In this document: positions 1 to 7,217 of the stretch, piece after piece
How positions within the stretch are numbered: the stretch's first letter is position 1
Layout of the letters: each line of letters starts with the position of its first letter
DNA from: Spirochaetota bacterium
GTDB taxonomy: Bacteria > Spirochaetota > GWE2-31-10 > MWDO01
Assembly: GCA_017998755.1 (NCBI GenBank)
Contig: JAGOCL010000030.1
Coordinates: forward strand, 1 to 12,714
Direction of reading: 5' to 3'
Length of the DNA: 12,714 nucleotides
The notes under the pieces: generated by a model
What the model was told of the DNA's origin: nothing
The model's input: only the letters and a program-made list of their open reading frames with translations
Databases searched by the model: none
Position numbers and translations under genes: made by a program

Positions 1-112
1 GATGTTTTGAAGTGATGGATACCTTATAACCGCATAGTTTGTTGATCAAAGTAGATTTACCCGACGACGGCCTTCCTATTAAAGCGACAAATCCCGTTTT
101 TTTCTCTTTCAA
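1..112 (-). CDS. era: GTPase Era, N-terminal fragment (cut by window edge)
   Basis: The complement encodes the first 37 residues of an Era-type GTPase, a membrane-associated ribosome-assembly factor that binds the 3' end of 16S rRNA. The Walker A/G1 loop GRPSSGKST is visible at residues 13-21. It is followed by [16 protein letters not shown], the Era-specific run that leads into switch I; this tail separates Era from Der or TrmE. I place the start at the TTG at 112-110 because an AAGAAGG Shine-Dalgarno (120-126 on the plus strand) sits 7 nt upstream and an in-frame stop lies only a few codons further up. No in-frame ATG is available. The gene is divergent from def. The GTPase call is very secure and the Era assignment is likely; the rest of the protein, including the KH domain, lies outside the window. 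Confidence 0.85.
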   Translation of the reverse strand, partial: MKEKKTGFVALIGRPSSGKSTLINKLCGYKVSITSKH

Positions 113-119
113 TATTTTA

Positions 120-126
120 CCTTCTT
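120..126 (-). promoter_or_regulatory. Ribosome binding site deciding the TTG start of era
   Basis: The complement reads AAGAAGG, 7 nt before the TTG at 112-110. It is the best Shine-Dalgarno match upstream of the Era reading frame and supports a non-ATG start. Confidence 0.6.
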
Positions 127-144
127 TTCTAAAAATCGCTCCAT

Positions 145-171
145 ATTATAATATATATCAAATAAAATCAA
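145..171 (-). promoter_or_regulatory. Candidate promoter for era
   Basis: On the complement there is a perfect TATAAT at 150-145. A TTGATT lies upstream at 171-166, with a suboptimal 15-nt spacer. It is suitably placed for a short leader before the era ribosome binding site. The region is very AT-rich, so chance matches are likely. Confidence 0.3.
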
Positions 172-216
172 TATTATTATATTTCAAAGTTTTTTTTATT
201 TCATTTTTATATTTTC

Positions 217-245
217 TTGACAAATCGGCAACTTTTTATTAATGT
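217..245 (+). promoter_or_regulatory. Candidate promoter for the def-fmt-PASTA operon
   Basis: A perfect TTGACA lies at 217-222. At 17-nt spacing the -10 position reads TAATGT (240-245), only a 3/6 match. An alternative TATTAA at 237-242 is a better hexamer but has a 14-nt spacer. Transcription would start around 250, shortly before the def start at 276. The -35 box is convincing; the -10 box is not. Confidence 0.35.
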
Positions 246-275
246 TATATCAATCTAATTGCTTATGGAATATTA

Positions 276-779
276 ATGGTTTTAAAAATTGTAACGATGG
301 GTTCCGACTTATTAAAGAGAAGATCGGAAGAGATAACGGATTTATCGGATATAAGAAAACTTGTCGAAGATATGTTCGATACTATGTATATCGCCGGCGG
401 AGTAGGACTTTCGGCCGTTCAAGTTGGGATACTCAAAAGAATTTTTGTTATAGACATACCCGACATACTAAACGGCAAACATGTCATGATAAATCCCGTT
501 ATAAAAGATTTATCTGCCGAAAAATGTTCGCATGAAGAAGGATGCCTATCTATTCCCGGTATTTCTTCGCGAGTAGAAAGGCCGAAGAAAGTAATCGTCG
601 AATATACGGACATAAAAGGTAAAAGAAAAACTTTAAAGGCAAGCGGTATTCTGGCCGTTTGTATACAACACGAATACGATCATCTCGAAGGAACTCTATT
701 TATCGACAGAATAAATCCGGAAACTAAAATTGAAAAAATACAAGAATTCAAAAAGGCTATATTAAAAACCGCAACCTGA
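276..779 (+). CDS. def: Peptide deformylase
   Basis: This cytoplasmic metalloenzyme removes the formyl group from the initiator methionine of nascent proteins. The 167-aa length is normal for the family. All three family motifs are present: motif 1 GVGLSAVQ (residues 42-49), motif 2 EGCLS (88-92) with metal ligand Cys90, and motif 3 QHEYDH (131-136) with metal ligands His132 and His136 and catalytic Glu133. Motif 1 has Ser where most deformylases have the first Ala, a conservative change that should not abolish activity. The ATG at 276 fits the usual MVL-IV N-terminus and has a GGA element 6 nt upstream. It is first in an operon with fmt, whose ATG follows 1 nt after this stop. The pairing is a very common arrangement that couples formylation with deformylation. 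Confidence 0.96.
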   Translation: MVLKIVTMGSDLLKRRSEEITDLSDIRKLVEDMFDTMYIAGGVGLSAVQVGILKRIFVIDIPDILNGKHVMINPVIKDLSAEKCSHEEGCLSIPGISSRVERPKKVIVEYTDIKGKRKTLKASGILAVCIQHEYDHLEGTLFIDRINPETKIEKIQEFKKAILKTAT

Positions 780-780
780 T

Positions 781-1728
781 ATGAAATTAATTTTTTTCGG
801 AACTCCCGATATATCGGTAAAACTTCTCGAATCCTTAATACGACGTCATAAAGTCGTCGCGGTTGTAACTCAACCGGATAAACCTATAAAAAGATCGAAA
901 GCCCCCGTTCCGACTCCGGTATCGATAGTCGCGGTTAATAACAATATTCCAGTTTACAAACCCGAATCAATATCAGACGATTTGACAGACGAATTAAAGG
1001 GATACGGAGCGGATTTGTTTGTAACTTTTGCATTCGGCCTTATATTCAAAAAAAACATACTGGATATAACCAAATTCGGCGGAATTAACGTTCACCCGTC
1101 TTTACTTCCCGAACTACGAGGCCCGTCGCCAATCCAATCGGCCGTTTTACAAGGCAAAACCATAACCGGCGTAACGATACAAACCATAAAACTTAAAGTC
1201 GACGCCGGCGATATTCTGCTACAAAAAGAGCTGGATATAAACGGCGACGATATTTGTACGATCGAATCAAAAGTATCCGAAATGGCGACCGATATGACTT
1301 TGGAAGTAATATCGGACTTTGATCGATACTATAATAATAAAACGGTTCAAGACGAAACTAAAGCTACTTATTGCAAAATGATACAAAAAGAGGACGGCCT
1401 TATCGACTGGGATTGCTCAGGTAAAGAAATCGTTAATAAGATTCGCGCTTACTCTAACCGCCCAATAGCGTTTAGTTACGCCGATAAAAAGAAACTAAAT
1501 ATATTTAAAGCTTCGATAAACAATACGGTTGATTTTGATAAATTTAAAAATTGTTCAAACGGAGAAATTGTCGCATTAAATAAACGCGAAGGAATAATCG
1601 TTAAATCCGCCGATTGTTTGATAAATTTAGAAGTTTTACAACAAGAGGGTAAAAACGTTTTGGAATGCAACAACTTTATCAACGGCTGTCAATCTTTCTT
1701 AAATAAAATACTTTCTAAGGAGACGTAA
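781..1728 (+). CDS. fmt: Methionyl-tRNA formyltransferase
   Basis: This enzyme transfers a formyl group from 10-formyltetrahydrofolate to Met-tRNAfMet, marking initiator tRNA for translation initiation. The 315-aa length is typical. The N-terminus begins KLIFFGTPD, the Rossmann-like formyltransferase start. The folate/catalytic segment GINVHPSLLPELRGPSPI (residues 101-118) supplies the conserved Asn103 and His105, and VDAGD (140-144) supplies the catalytic Asp, probably Asp141. The region from about residue 207 (LIDW onward) is the C-terminal tRNA-binding barrel. The start is only 1 nt after the def stop (TGATATG) with no strong Shine-Dalgarno of its own, so translation is probably coupled to def. 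It is followed 6 nt later by the PASTA gene. Confidence 0.96.
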   Translation: MKLIFFGTPDISVKLLESLIRRHKVVAVVTQPDKPIKRSKAPVPTPVSIVAVNNNIPVYKPESISDDLTDELKGYGADLFVTFAFGLIFKKNILDITKFGGINVHPSLLPELRGPSPIQSAVLQGKTITGVTIQTIKLKVDAGDILLQKELDINGDDICTIESKVSEMATDMTLEVISDFDRYYNNKTVQDETKATYCKMIQKEDGLIDWDCSGKEIVNKIRAYSNRPIAFSYADKKKLNIFKASINNTVDFDKFKNCSNGEIVALNKREGIIVKSADCLINLEVLQQEGKNVLECNNFINGCQSFLNKILSKET

Positions 1729-1734
1729 AAAATT

Positions 1735-2808
1735 ATGGAACATTTCAAGCAAATTATTAATAATATAATTTCTTATATAATAATCTCAAGCGACGATTCG
1801 GAAACGGAGAAAGCGAAAAAGATTATGCGATACGCATTTGTCGGATCGTTATTCGTCGTTTTTCTTTTCGCATGGCTCATCTTCGTTATTCTGACATTTT
1901 CGGAAAATATCGTCAAAGTTCCGAACGTCGAAGGTGACTATATCTACTCGGCGTTGAAAAAGATTTCGGATAAAAATCTGATCGCCAACGTCTCCCCAAA
2001 ATATTCGGATAGATACAAAGAGGGGGTAGTTTACGATCAGTCGCCTTGGCAAGGGAGCATCGTAAAAAAAGGGAGAGTCGTATCTTTCAACGTCTCTCTT
2101 GGAACTTTGGACAACGCTCTTCCCGACGTAACGGGGTTTAATTTGTTAGAATTATCCGTTTTTCTGGATAAAAAATATCACGGAGGATCGATTCCTTTCA
2201 AGATAGACTCTCCAAAGTACGAATTCAACGAAAATATAGAGAAAGGTAAAATATTTAAAATGGAGCCCGGCGAAGGGACGTTTCTAAAAGAGGTAAACAA
2301 ACTGAAGATATGGATATCTAACGGCCCTGAAGATAAAAACGCTCTGCTTTTAAAGAACTATGTCGATAAAAATTTTAACGTCATTAACGAAGAATTGGCA
2401 AACGCTGGAGTTCCTTATTCCTTTGAGTTTGTATTTGTTAAAAATAAAAAAGCCGATATGACCATTGCCGAACAAAGCATAGGAGAGAACGCGCTAATAA
2501 AAGATATAATTGCCGAGAAAAAAAACTTAATACTTAAAGTCAATAAATTCAACCGTCTTGATAACAAAGATATAGAAGGAACGCATCTTATTAATTTCCC
2601 TAAAAAGACGTTGCCTTACAAAGTCGATATAACTCTAACCAATAAAAATGAAACGGATATCGTACCGGTTGTCAGTTTTTTTACACGAGGCGGAATATCG
2701 TCTTCTATTCCTTTTATAAATAAAGAAGAGTATAAACTTGTTATATATTTCGACGGCGCAAAAAGCTCCGAAGTTATTTTGAAAGAAGCCGTTACGGATA
2801 AACTCTAG
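1735..2808 (+). CDS. Membrane-anchored PASTA-domain protein
   Basis: This 357-aa protein has one transmembrane helix (about residues 33-55) after a short cytoplasmic tail; the remainder should be extracytoplasmic. Residues 59-123 form a clear PASTA repeat (VKVPNVEGDYIYSALKKI through VVYDQSPWQG to VSFNVSLG), 127-197 form a second (ALPDVTGFNLLEL to LKIWISNGP), and 203-270 form a divergent third. PASTA domains typically bind peptidoglycan fragments and are best known from Ser/Thr kinases and penicillin-binding proteins. Neither a kinase nor a transpeptidase domain is present, so this is a stand-alone PASTA protein. The last 85 residues match no domain I recognise. A strong AAGGAG (1717-1722) precedes the ATG, and the gene follows the fmt stop by 6 nt. 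A cell-envelope role is inference. Confidence 0.85.
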   Translation: MEHFKQIINNIISYIIISSDDSETEKAKKIMRYAFVGSLFVVFLFAWLIFVILTFSENIVKVPNVEGDYIYSALKKISDKNLIANVSPKYSDRYKEGVVYDQSPWQGSIVKKGRVVSFNVSLGTLDNALPDVTGFNLLELSVFLDKKYHGGSIPFKIDSPKYEFNENIEKGKIFKMEPGEGTFLKEVNKLKIWISNGPEDKNALLLKNYVDKNFNVINEELANAGVPYSFEFVFVKNKKADMTIAEQSIGENALIKDIIAEKKNLILKVNKFNRLDNKDIEGTHLINFPKKTLPYKVDITLTNKNETDIVPVVSFFTRGGISSSIPFINKEEYKLVIYFDGAKSSEVILKEAVTDKL

Positions 2809-2820
2809 TACGGAGCTTTT
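2761..2820. repeat. 10-bp inverted repeat across the end of the PASTA gene
   Basis: AAAAGCTCCG (2761-2770, inside the coding region) is perfectly complementary to CGGAGCTTTT (2811-2820, just after the stop), with a 40-nt loop. It could form a long-range hairpin ending in four Us at the 3' end of the operon mRNA. The loop is too long and the T-run too short for a classical intrinsic terminator. It may be a weak terminator, an mRNA-stabilising 3' structure, or chance. Confidence 0.4.
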
Positions 2821-2905
2821 CGAGCGTTCCCGATACGGCGAATAGTCGCATTGCATTAATATCTAAATACCCGAATTTCGATTTACAAAATAATATAAAA
2901 GTTTA

Positions 2906-2992
2906 ACCACAAAGAACACGAAGGTCGCGAAGGAATTAACCTTTTTTCTGTAGTTTTTGTATTTGCTTCGTGTTTTTCGCGCTCTTCGTGGT
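2906..2992. repeat. Intergenic inverted repeat built of 9-bp CRCRAAGNN units
   Basis: Two 28-nt arms (2906-2933 and 2965-2992) match as inverted repeats at about 20 positions, with a 31-nt T-rich loop. Each arm is itself three tandem 9-bp units: CACAAAGAA, CACGAAGGT, CGCGAAGGA on the plus strand, and CACGAAGAG, CGCGAAAAA, CACGAAGCA on the complement. The element fills the gap between the convergent PASTA and methyltransferase genes, where a hairpin could stop transcription from both sides. From general knowledge, similar CACGAAG-type 9-bp repeats are scattered between genes in many environmental bacteria; their function and mobility are unclear. No transposase or target-site duplication is seen. 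The rest of the 2809-3017 gap shows nothing recognisable. Confidence 0.8.
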
Positions 2993-3017
2993 AACAAAAT
3001 CTAAATCTAATTTCACG

Positions 3018-4919
3018 TTAAATGGACTTCAATATTATCTCTTTATCTTCGGGAGATATATTAAAAATATCGAAAATATAATCGTCTAATTCTTGAAATT
3101 CAATATTTCCGCGCGGAGCTAATTTTTCTACCATATCTACTATTTTTCGCATGACTTTCTCCGGAAAATCCGGCAGAGGAAGTTCCTCTATATGGCTTCT
3201 CAAAACTTTTATACTTGCAAATTTTTTGATAAAAATATATTGATATAAAGAAGAATTAAACAAAGCAAGCGTAACTTTGATAGGATAGTCCTTAGGATGA
3301 ATCAAAAAATTGGCGCTATTGAGAGTCAACGCTTTTGTATCGTCGTAAGAAAAAACGAGATACTTTGATATAAACCTGTATATAAGTTTCTCAACGGCTC
3401 TGAACTTGGATTCGCTAACAACCTGTTGGAAAACGTCCGGCGTAAATCTGATATACTTCCTCGGCGCGTCGAGATAAAACTTTTGAACTTCTTTACCGGT
3501 ATATACAGCTTCATAGCCTTCGTAAAGCGTATCCAAAAGATATTTTTTATTGTTTCCCGTAACTATACCGAGTCCCCATTCCGCCCTCCCCTTGAGAGTC
3601 GTATGAGGAATGCCGTAAATATTTTTAATAATCTCCGCATCCTTACGATCAAGCCGTATGTCAAAAATATTATTACAATTGTCGCGCCATCTTATCTGCG
3701 GAGCGGTAAATCTTTTGTTTCCGTCGATTATTATTACATTATCATTCATTTCGCTTGTTTTCTTCAAATCTAGCCTGATAACGGAAGTATAAACGTCCTT
3801 GAAAACTTTACCATATACCGCAATTTGTTCGATATAAAAGCTATTAACGATAATATTTCTGATATCGCGATGAATCGCTACGTTAAGAAACGACTCGGGT
3901 AGTATGAAAGATAGTATTCCTCTTTTTTTCAAACGTTTCAAAGCTGAAATCATAAAATAAGAAAACGACTCTTTTGAGTTTATCCCGTGATAAACCGAGC
4001 TCAACTCTGCTAATTGGCCTATTGAAAAATGATACCCCCATGGCGGGTTGGTGGCGACTACGTCGAATAATTTATTTTCCAAAATATCAAAAGATTTAGA
4101 ATGATCTTCTCCTTTTTTTATCAACGAATTGTAACAAAAAATATTCGGTTCAAATTCAAGATTTTTATATTTAATTATAAGGTTTATTTTAGCGATCTTG
4201 ACTGCGATTGGATCTATATCTATGCCGAAAATATTTGACGGATTTTGTATAATTTCGCCGGCCGACAGCAAAAACTGGCCGGTACCGCAACAAGGATCAA
4301 GAAAAGTAGAGTTTGAAGTTAGATAGTCGCAAGTTATCTCTCTTACTATATTATCCGGCGTATAATACGAACCGCTTTTTGACTTACTTCGAACCTCGAG
4401 TAAAGATTGATAAATAAATCCCGCGGGGTCGCTCGCTTTCGGAATATTAAATTCCAGAAGCCGGCTATACAACTTGTCGTTTATATTAATGTTAGCGATA
4501 CAAGGCTCGTTTTTTATATAGTTATTTTTATAAACAACGGCGCCGGATTTAATACTAACTAACCCGACGGAATTCAATAAATTTAGCGACAAGTAGTCTA
4601 TAGCCAAAGATATATCTAATTTATTCGACTTTATATAAGTTATTATCTCTTCAAACGCGGTCTTTGAGCAGTCCGATAAATACTCGTCCGGCGCGAATGT
4701 TTTTATTTTTTGAGATTTGTTCGCTCTCTTATTAAGCTTATCAAGCAGTCCGGCGCGTATATCGTCTTTTATTTTACTGATATTCTCAAAGGTTATCAAG
4801 TTATTTTTTGTTTCAAGCCAGCCGCATTTTACCCAGTTTCTGATAGTAGAGACCGTAACGCCAAAATACTCGGCCGTCTCGTTTAACGAATAGACAATTT
4901 TGTTTATATCGCCGCTCAT
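3018..4919 (-). CDS. Solo adenine-N6 DNA methyltransferase with N-terminal helix-turn-helix
   Basis: This 633-aa protein probably transfers a methyl group from S-adenosylmethionine to adenine N6 at a specific DNA site. Residues 11-36 (SLNETAEYFGVTVSTIRNWV onward) form a MerR/excisionase-type helix-turn-helix. The catalytic core follows: motif X GSYYTP (182-187), SAM-binding motif I FLDPCCGTGQFLL (206-218), an acidic strand FGIDIDPIA (231-239), and catalytic motif IV NPPWG (291-295). This order is that of gamma-class enzymes (TaqI/Eco57I-like). Residues about 440-590 resemble the C-terminal target-recognition part of such enzymes. No PD-(D/E)xK or HNH nuclease is visible in it or next to it, so it looks like an orphan. 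An AGGGG Shine-Dalgarno precedes the ATG, 20 nt after the stop of the 104-aa gene. A BREX PglX is unlikely: that family is about twice as long. Confidence 0.85.
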   Translation of the reverse strand: MSGDINKIVYSLNETAEYFGVTVSTIRNWVKCGWLETKNNLITFENISKIKDDIRAGLLDKLNKRANKSQKIKTFAPDEYLSDCSKTAFEEIITYIKSNKLDISLAIDYLSLNLLNSVGLVSIKSGAVVYKNNYIKNEPCIANININDKLYSRLLEFNIPKASDPAGFIYQSLLEVRSKSKSGSYYTPDNIVREITCDYLTSNSTFLDPCCGTGQFLLSAGEIIQNPSNIFGIDIDPIAVKIAKINLIIKYKNLEFEPNIFCYNSLIKKGEDHSKSFDILENKLFDVVATNPPWGYHFSIGQLAELSSVYHGINSKESFSYFMISALKRLKKRGILSFILPESFLNVAIHRDIRNIIVNSFYIEQIAVYGKVFKDVYTSVIRLDLKKTSEMNDNVIIIDGNKRFTAPQIRWRDNCNNIFDIRLDRKDAEIIKNIYGIPHTTLKGRAEWGLGIVTGNNKKYLLDTLYEGYEAVYTGKEVQKFYLDAPRKYIRFTPDVFQQVVSESKFRAVEKLIYRFISKYLVFSYDDTKALTLNSANFLIHPKDYPIKVTLALFNSSLYQYIFIKKFASIKVLRSHIEELPLPDFPEKVMRKIVDMVEKLAPRGNIEFQELDDYIFDIFNISPEDKEIILKSI

Positions 4920-4939
4920 CTTATCCCCTGCGAAACAAT

Positions 4940-5254
4940 TTATTTTTTCTCCCAGCAGAGGAATTCTTCGTTATCGGTACATTGCATCGCTTTAATAACA
5001 GTTTGATAATCAAAACCTTCAAATTTACTGACAAAATCGTATAAAATCATAAATTCAGGGGAATCTTGAGAAATCCAATACTCATTACCGTCAATATCGT
5101 ATAATCGCAAAAATACGTCGTCCAAAAAAGGGCCTTGATCGTTAGTGGTAATCATAACTTTAACTATATCCGAAGTTTTTAGCGTTACTTTCATATTTTG
5201 AGCTGTTATAACGCCGTCTTTAATATCTACGCCAAATAACTCTTCCTTTTCCAT
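4940..5254 (-). CDS. Unknown acidic 104-aa protein upstream of the methyltransferase
   Basis: I do not recognise this family. It is small, acidic and soluble, with no signal peptide or membrane segment. The first half looks like beta-strands (FGVDIKDGVITAQNMKVTLK, then a DGNEYWIS turn) and the second half like a helix (PEFMILYDFVSKFEGFDYQ), ending with two Cys residues near a CWEKK tail. The start is supported by a strong AGGGGG-type Shine-Dalgarno about 8 nt before the ATG. The methyltransferase begins 20 nt after this stop, so the two genes are probably co-transcribed and may be co-regulated. A role as a methyltransferase partner is possible but rests only on position; it could equally be an unrelated housekeeping protein. 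Confidence 0.75.
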   Translation of the reverse strand: MEKEELFGVDIKDGVITAQNMKVTLKTSDIVKVMITTNDQGPFLDDVFLRLYDIDGNEYWISQDSPEFMILYDFVSKFEGFDYQTVIKAMQCTDNEEFLCWEKK

Positions 5255-5278
5255 AAGCCGCCCCCTAACGCTATAAAT

Positions 5279-5286
5279 CCCCCCCC
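5279..5286 (-). repeat. G8 homopolymer tract upstream of the 104-aa and methyltransferase genes
   Basis: Eight consecutive C on the plus strand (G8 in the direction of transcription) lie 24 nt before the ATG of the 104-aa gene, in the 67-nt gap after the large TPR gene. Such a tract is conspicuous in this AT-rich DNA. A weak -10-like TTTATA follows it, so the G run could fall inside a promoter spacer, where slippage would change promoter strength. Confidence 0.6.
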
Positions 5287-5321
5287 AATCTAATAAAAAA
5301 GCCGTTATATTATCTTACAAA

Positions 5322-7196
5322 TTATCCGTTTATAACAGACATCATATTATCAATTTCGGCTCTTTTCGGATAATCCGGCTTTTTTTTCAACAACATATCA
5401 AAAACAATCTTCGCTTCGCCGTATTTATTTGATATGAAAAAACTTTCTCCAAGTTCGTAATAAGAGTCGTAGTAGTTGGAGTTAAGGTCGATCGCTTTCT
5501 GAAAATATTCGAAAGAGTTGGCATGTTCGTTAAGTTTCTTATAACAAAGCCCCAGATTAAAATAAATCTCAGGTACGCTCGGATTAAGCGATATGCTCTT
5601 CTTAAGAGCTTCGATAGCGCTTTTATAGTCGCTCTGTTTCAAGTAACTGTTGCCAAGGTTATTAAAAAGTTTATACTGCTTATCGTCAATGAGTATCCCT
5701 TTTTGCGATATAGCGATCGCGTCTTCAAATCTACCGTTATCGTAATAAATACTCCCAAGATTCACATAAGCGGAGACGTACTTAGGATCAAGATTTAATA
5801 CTCGGTTGTAGTTTTCGGTCGAATCAGCCAAATTATTGAGTTTGTATTGGGAAAAAGCTATAATAAAGTATAAGGACGGGCTGTTTCTATCAATTTCAAG
5901 CCCTTTGTTAGCGTAAACTATCGCCTCGTTATATCTCCCCCTGACGCTCTCCATATCGGCTATTAATTTGTACGCTTCGATAACGCTGTCGTTATCGGCT
6001 CCGTTGGAATTTAGCGCTATAGATTTTAAGAAATTTTCAATCGATCTGTCGTATTGCGTCAAAGCTCTATAACATTCGCCGATTTTAAAATAATTTCTGG
6101 CTTTATTGTCAATTTTCGCGGCGTTTTGATAATATACTATTGCGTTTGAATAATCGCCTGCAAGTCTATAAACTTCGCCGAGATTGAAATACGCCGAAGT
6201 AAAATTAGGATCGATAGATAAAACTTTTTTATAATATTCGATCGACTTATCCGTTTTGTTTAACCTGTGCGCGGTTATACCAAGATAAAAATACGCGTTT
6301 ACAAAATTGTCTTTTATCCTGACTGCGTTTAAGAAATTCTGTTCGGCTTTTAAAAAATCTTTCTCTTTATAATACATTCTACCGATAGCATAAAACGCGT
6401 CGTAATTTTGCGGGTTGATTTTTAACGCCTCTTTGTACTCCTCAAGAGCTAAGTCCTTCAACCCCTGCTTGTCGTAAATTTTTGCCAGAGTATAATGCGC
6501 CTGCTCAATGTTGTTATCTTTTTGAAGAGCTTTTTTACTGAGTTTAACAGCTTCGTTAATACTGTTCTCGTCGTCGGGATTCTCCTCGTATATCGCGGCG
6601 CCCAAATAAGCGTTAGCTTCGGCGTTGTCGCTCTCCATATCCAAAGCTTCGAGAAAATTATCTTTCGACTTAGCGTAATTCTGTTTATTATACTCGTTAA
6701 TACCCGCGTCTATCAATTCGCCTATCTTCTTTTTCTTAGCCAGCTCCTCTTTACTAATAGTAGGATTTTTCTCGGCGGAAGTATCGTCGGTTTTTCTGAC
6801 AATAGTAGGTTTGTCGTCCTTATTCTCTATGATTGAGTTCATCGACTCGATAATCTTACGAGTATCGTAGTCTCTGTTATTTTTACTGCTTTCGGCTAAC
6901 CTCTCTTTCTCTTTTTTAGCTCTTATAATTTTGTCCTGTAAATCCAGCGCTTCCTGGTCGTCTCCGTTTTCAATAAGAAGATCTTCTATCAATTTCAGAG
7001 CCCTATCGTACTCCTCTTGGTTGAAATACCTGTTAATAAGTTTTACAACATTATTCCTTTTTTTATCGTTATCGTTTTTACCTACGTCGCTTCCTCCGCT
7101 TCTGAAAATGAAAAACGATATCAAAAAAGTTAGTATTATAACTATAATTATAATACCGCCGACGATTATATAAGTTTTCTTGTTATCCCCGTACAA
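5322..7196 (-). CDS. Large membrane-anchored TPR protein
   Basis: This 624-aa protein has a short N-terminal tail, one transmembrane helix (about residues 9-32), a charged low-complexity linker (about 90-155), and about thirteen consecutive tetratricopeptide repeats from roughly residue 160 to 615. Many units are close to consensus, such as AYFNLGEVYRLAGDYSNAI. A further degenerate TPR-like pair lies at 49-95. TPR arrays are scaffolds for protein binding; no enzymatic domain is present and the partner is unknown. The start is TTG at 7196-7194, fixed by AAGGAG 6 nt upstream. The preceding TPR gene ends 21 nt before, so the two form an operon. A G8 tract separates it from the 104-aa gene downstream, and whether transcription continues is unclear. 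Confidence 0.9.
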   Translation of the reverse strand: MYGDNKKTYIIVGGIIIIVIILTFLISFFIFRSGGSDVGKNDNDKKRNNVVKLINRYFNQEEYDRALKLIEDLLIENGDDQEALDLQDKIIRAKKEKERLAESSKNNRDYDTRKIIESMNSIIENKDDKPTIVRKTDDTSAEKNPTISKEELAKKKKIGELIDAGINEYNKQNYAKSKDNFLEALDMESDNAEANAYLGAAIYEENPDDENSINEAVKLSKKALQKDNNIEQAHYTLAKIYDKQGLKDLALEEYKEALKINPQNYDAFYAIGRMYYKEKDFLKAEQNFLNAVRIKDNFVNAYFYLGITAHRLNKTDKSIEYYKKVLSIDPNFTSAYFNLGEVYRLAGDYSNAIVYYQNAAKIDNKARNYFKIGECYRALTQYDRSIENFLKSIALNSNGADNDSVIEAYKLIADMESVRGRYNEAIVYANKGLEIDRNSPSLYFIIAFSQYKLNNLADSTENYNRVLNLDPKYVSAYVNLGSIYYDNGRFEDAIAISQKGILIDDKQYKLFNNLGNSYLKQSDYKSAIEALKKSISLNPSVPEIYFNLGLCYKKLNEHANSFEYFQKAIDLNSNYYDSYYELGESFFISNKYGEAKIVFDMLLKKKPDYPKRAEIDNMMSVING

Positions 7197-7202
7197 ATTA
7201 TA

Positions 7203-7208
7203 CTCCTT
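7203..7208 (-). promoter_or_regulatory. Ribosome binding site deciding the TTG start of the large TPR gene
   Basis: The complement reads AAGGAG, 6 nt upstream of the TTG at 7196-7194. It is a near-perfect Shine-Dalgarno at ideal spacing, which justifies a TTG start directly ahead of the transmembrane helix. Confidence 0.75.
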
Positions 7209-7217
7209 AATTTTATA

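Noticed and set aside
242..535. Open frame overlapping the start of def
   Set aside because: It is out of frame with def, has a basic low-complexity composition, and matches nothing; it is a shadow of the real gene.
2906..2992. CRISPR array
   Set aside because: The repeat units are 9 bp, contiguous and in opposed orientation, with no spacers and no cas genes.
3426..3773. 115-codon plus-strand frame inside the methyltransferase
   Set aside because: It lies wholly opposite conserved methyltransferase sequence, without a ribosome binding site or protein-like composition.
3018..5254. Complete restriction-modification or BREX defence system
   Set aside because: Only a methyltransferase and an unknown small protein are present. 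There is no nuclease, BrxC, PglZ or helicase gene, and the protein is too short for PglX.
5304..5336. Terminator after the large TPR gene
   Set aside because: GTTATA and TATAAC pair with a 21-nt loop before CGGC and a T6 run, but the stem is six AT-rich pairs and its first arm lies in coding sequence; too weak to list.
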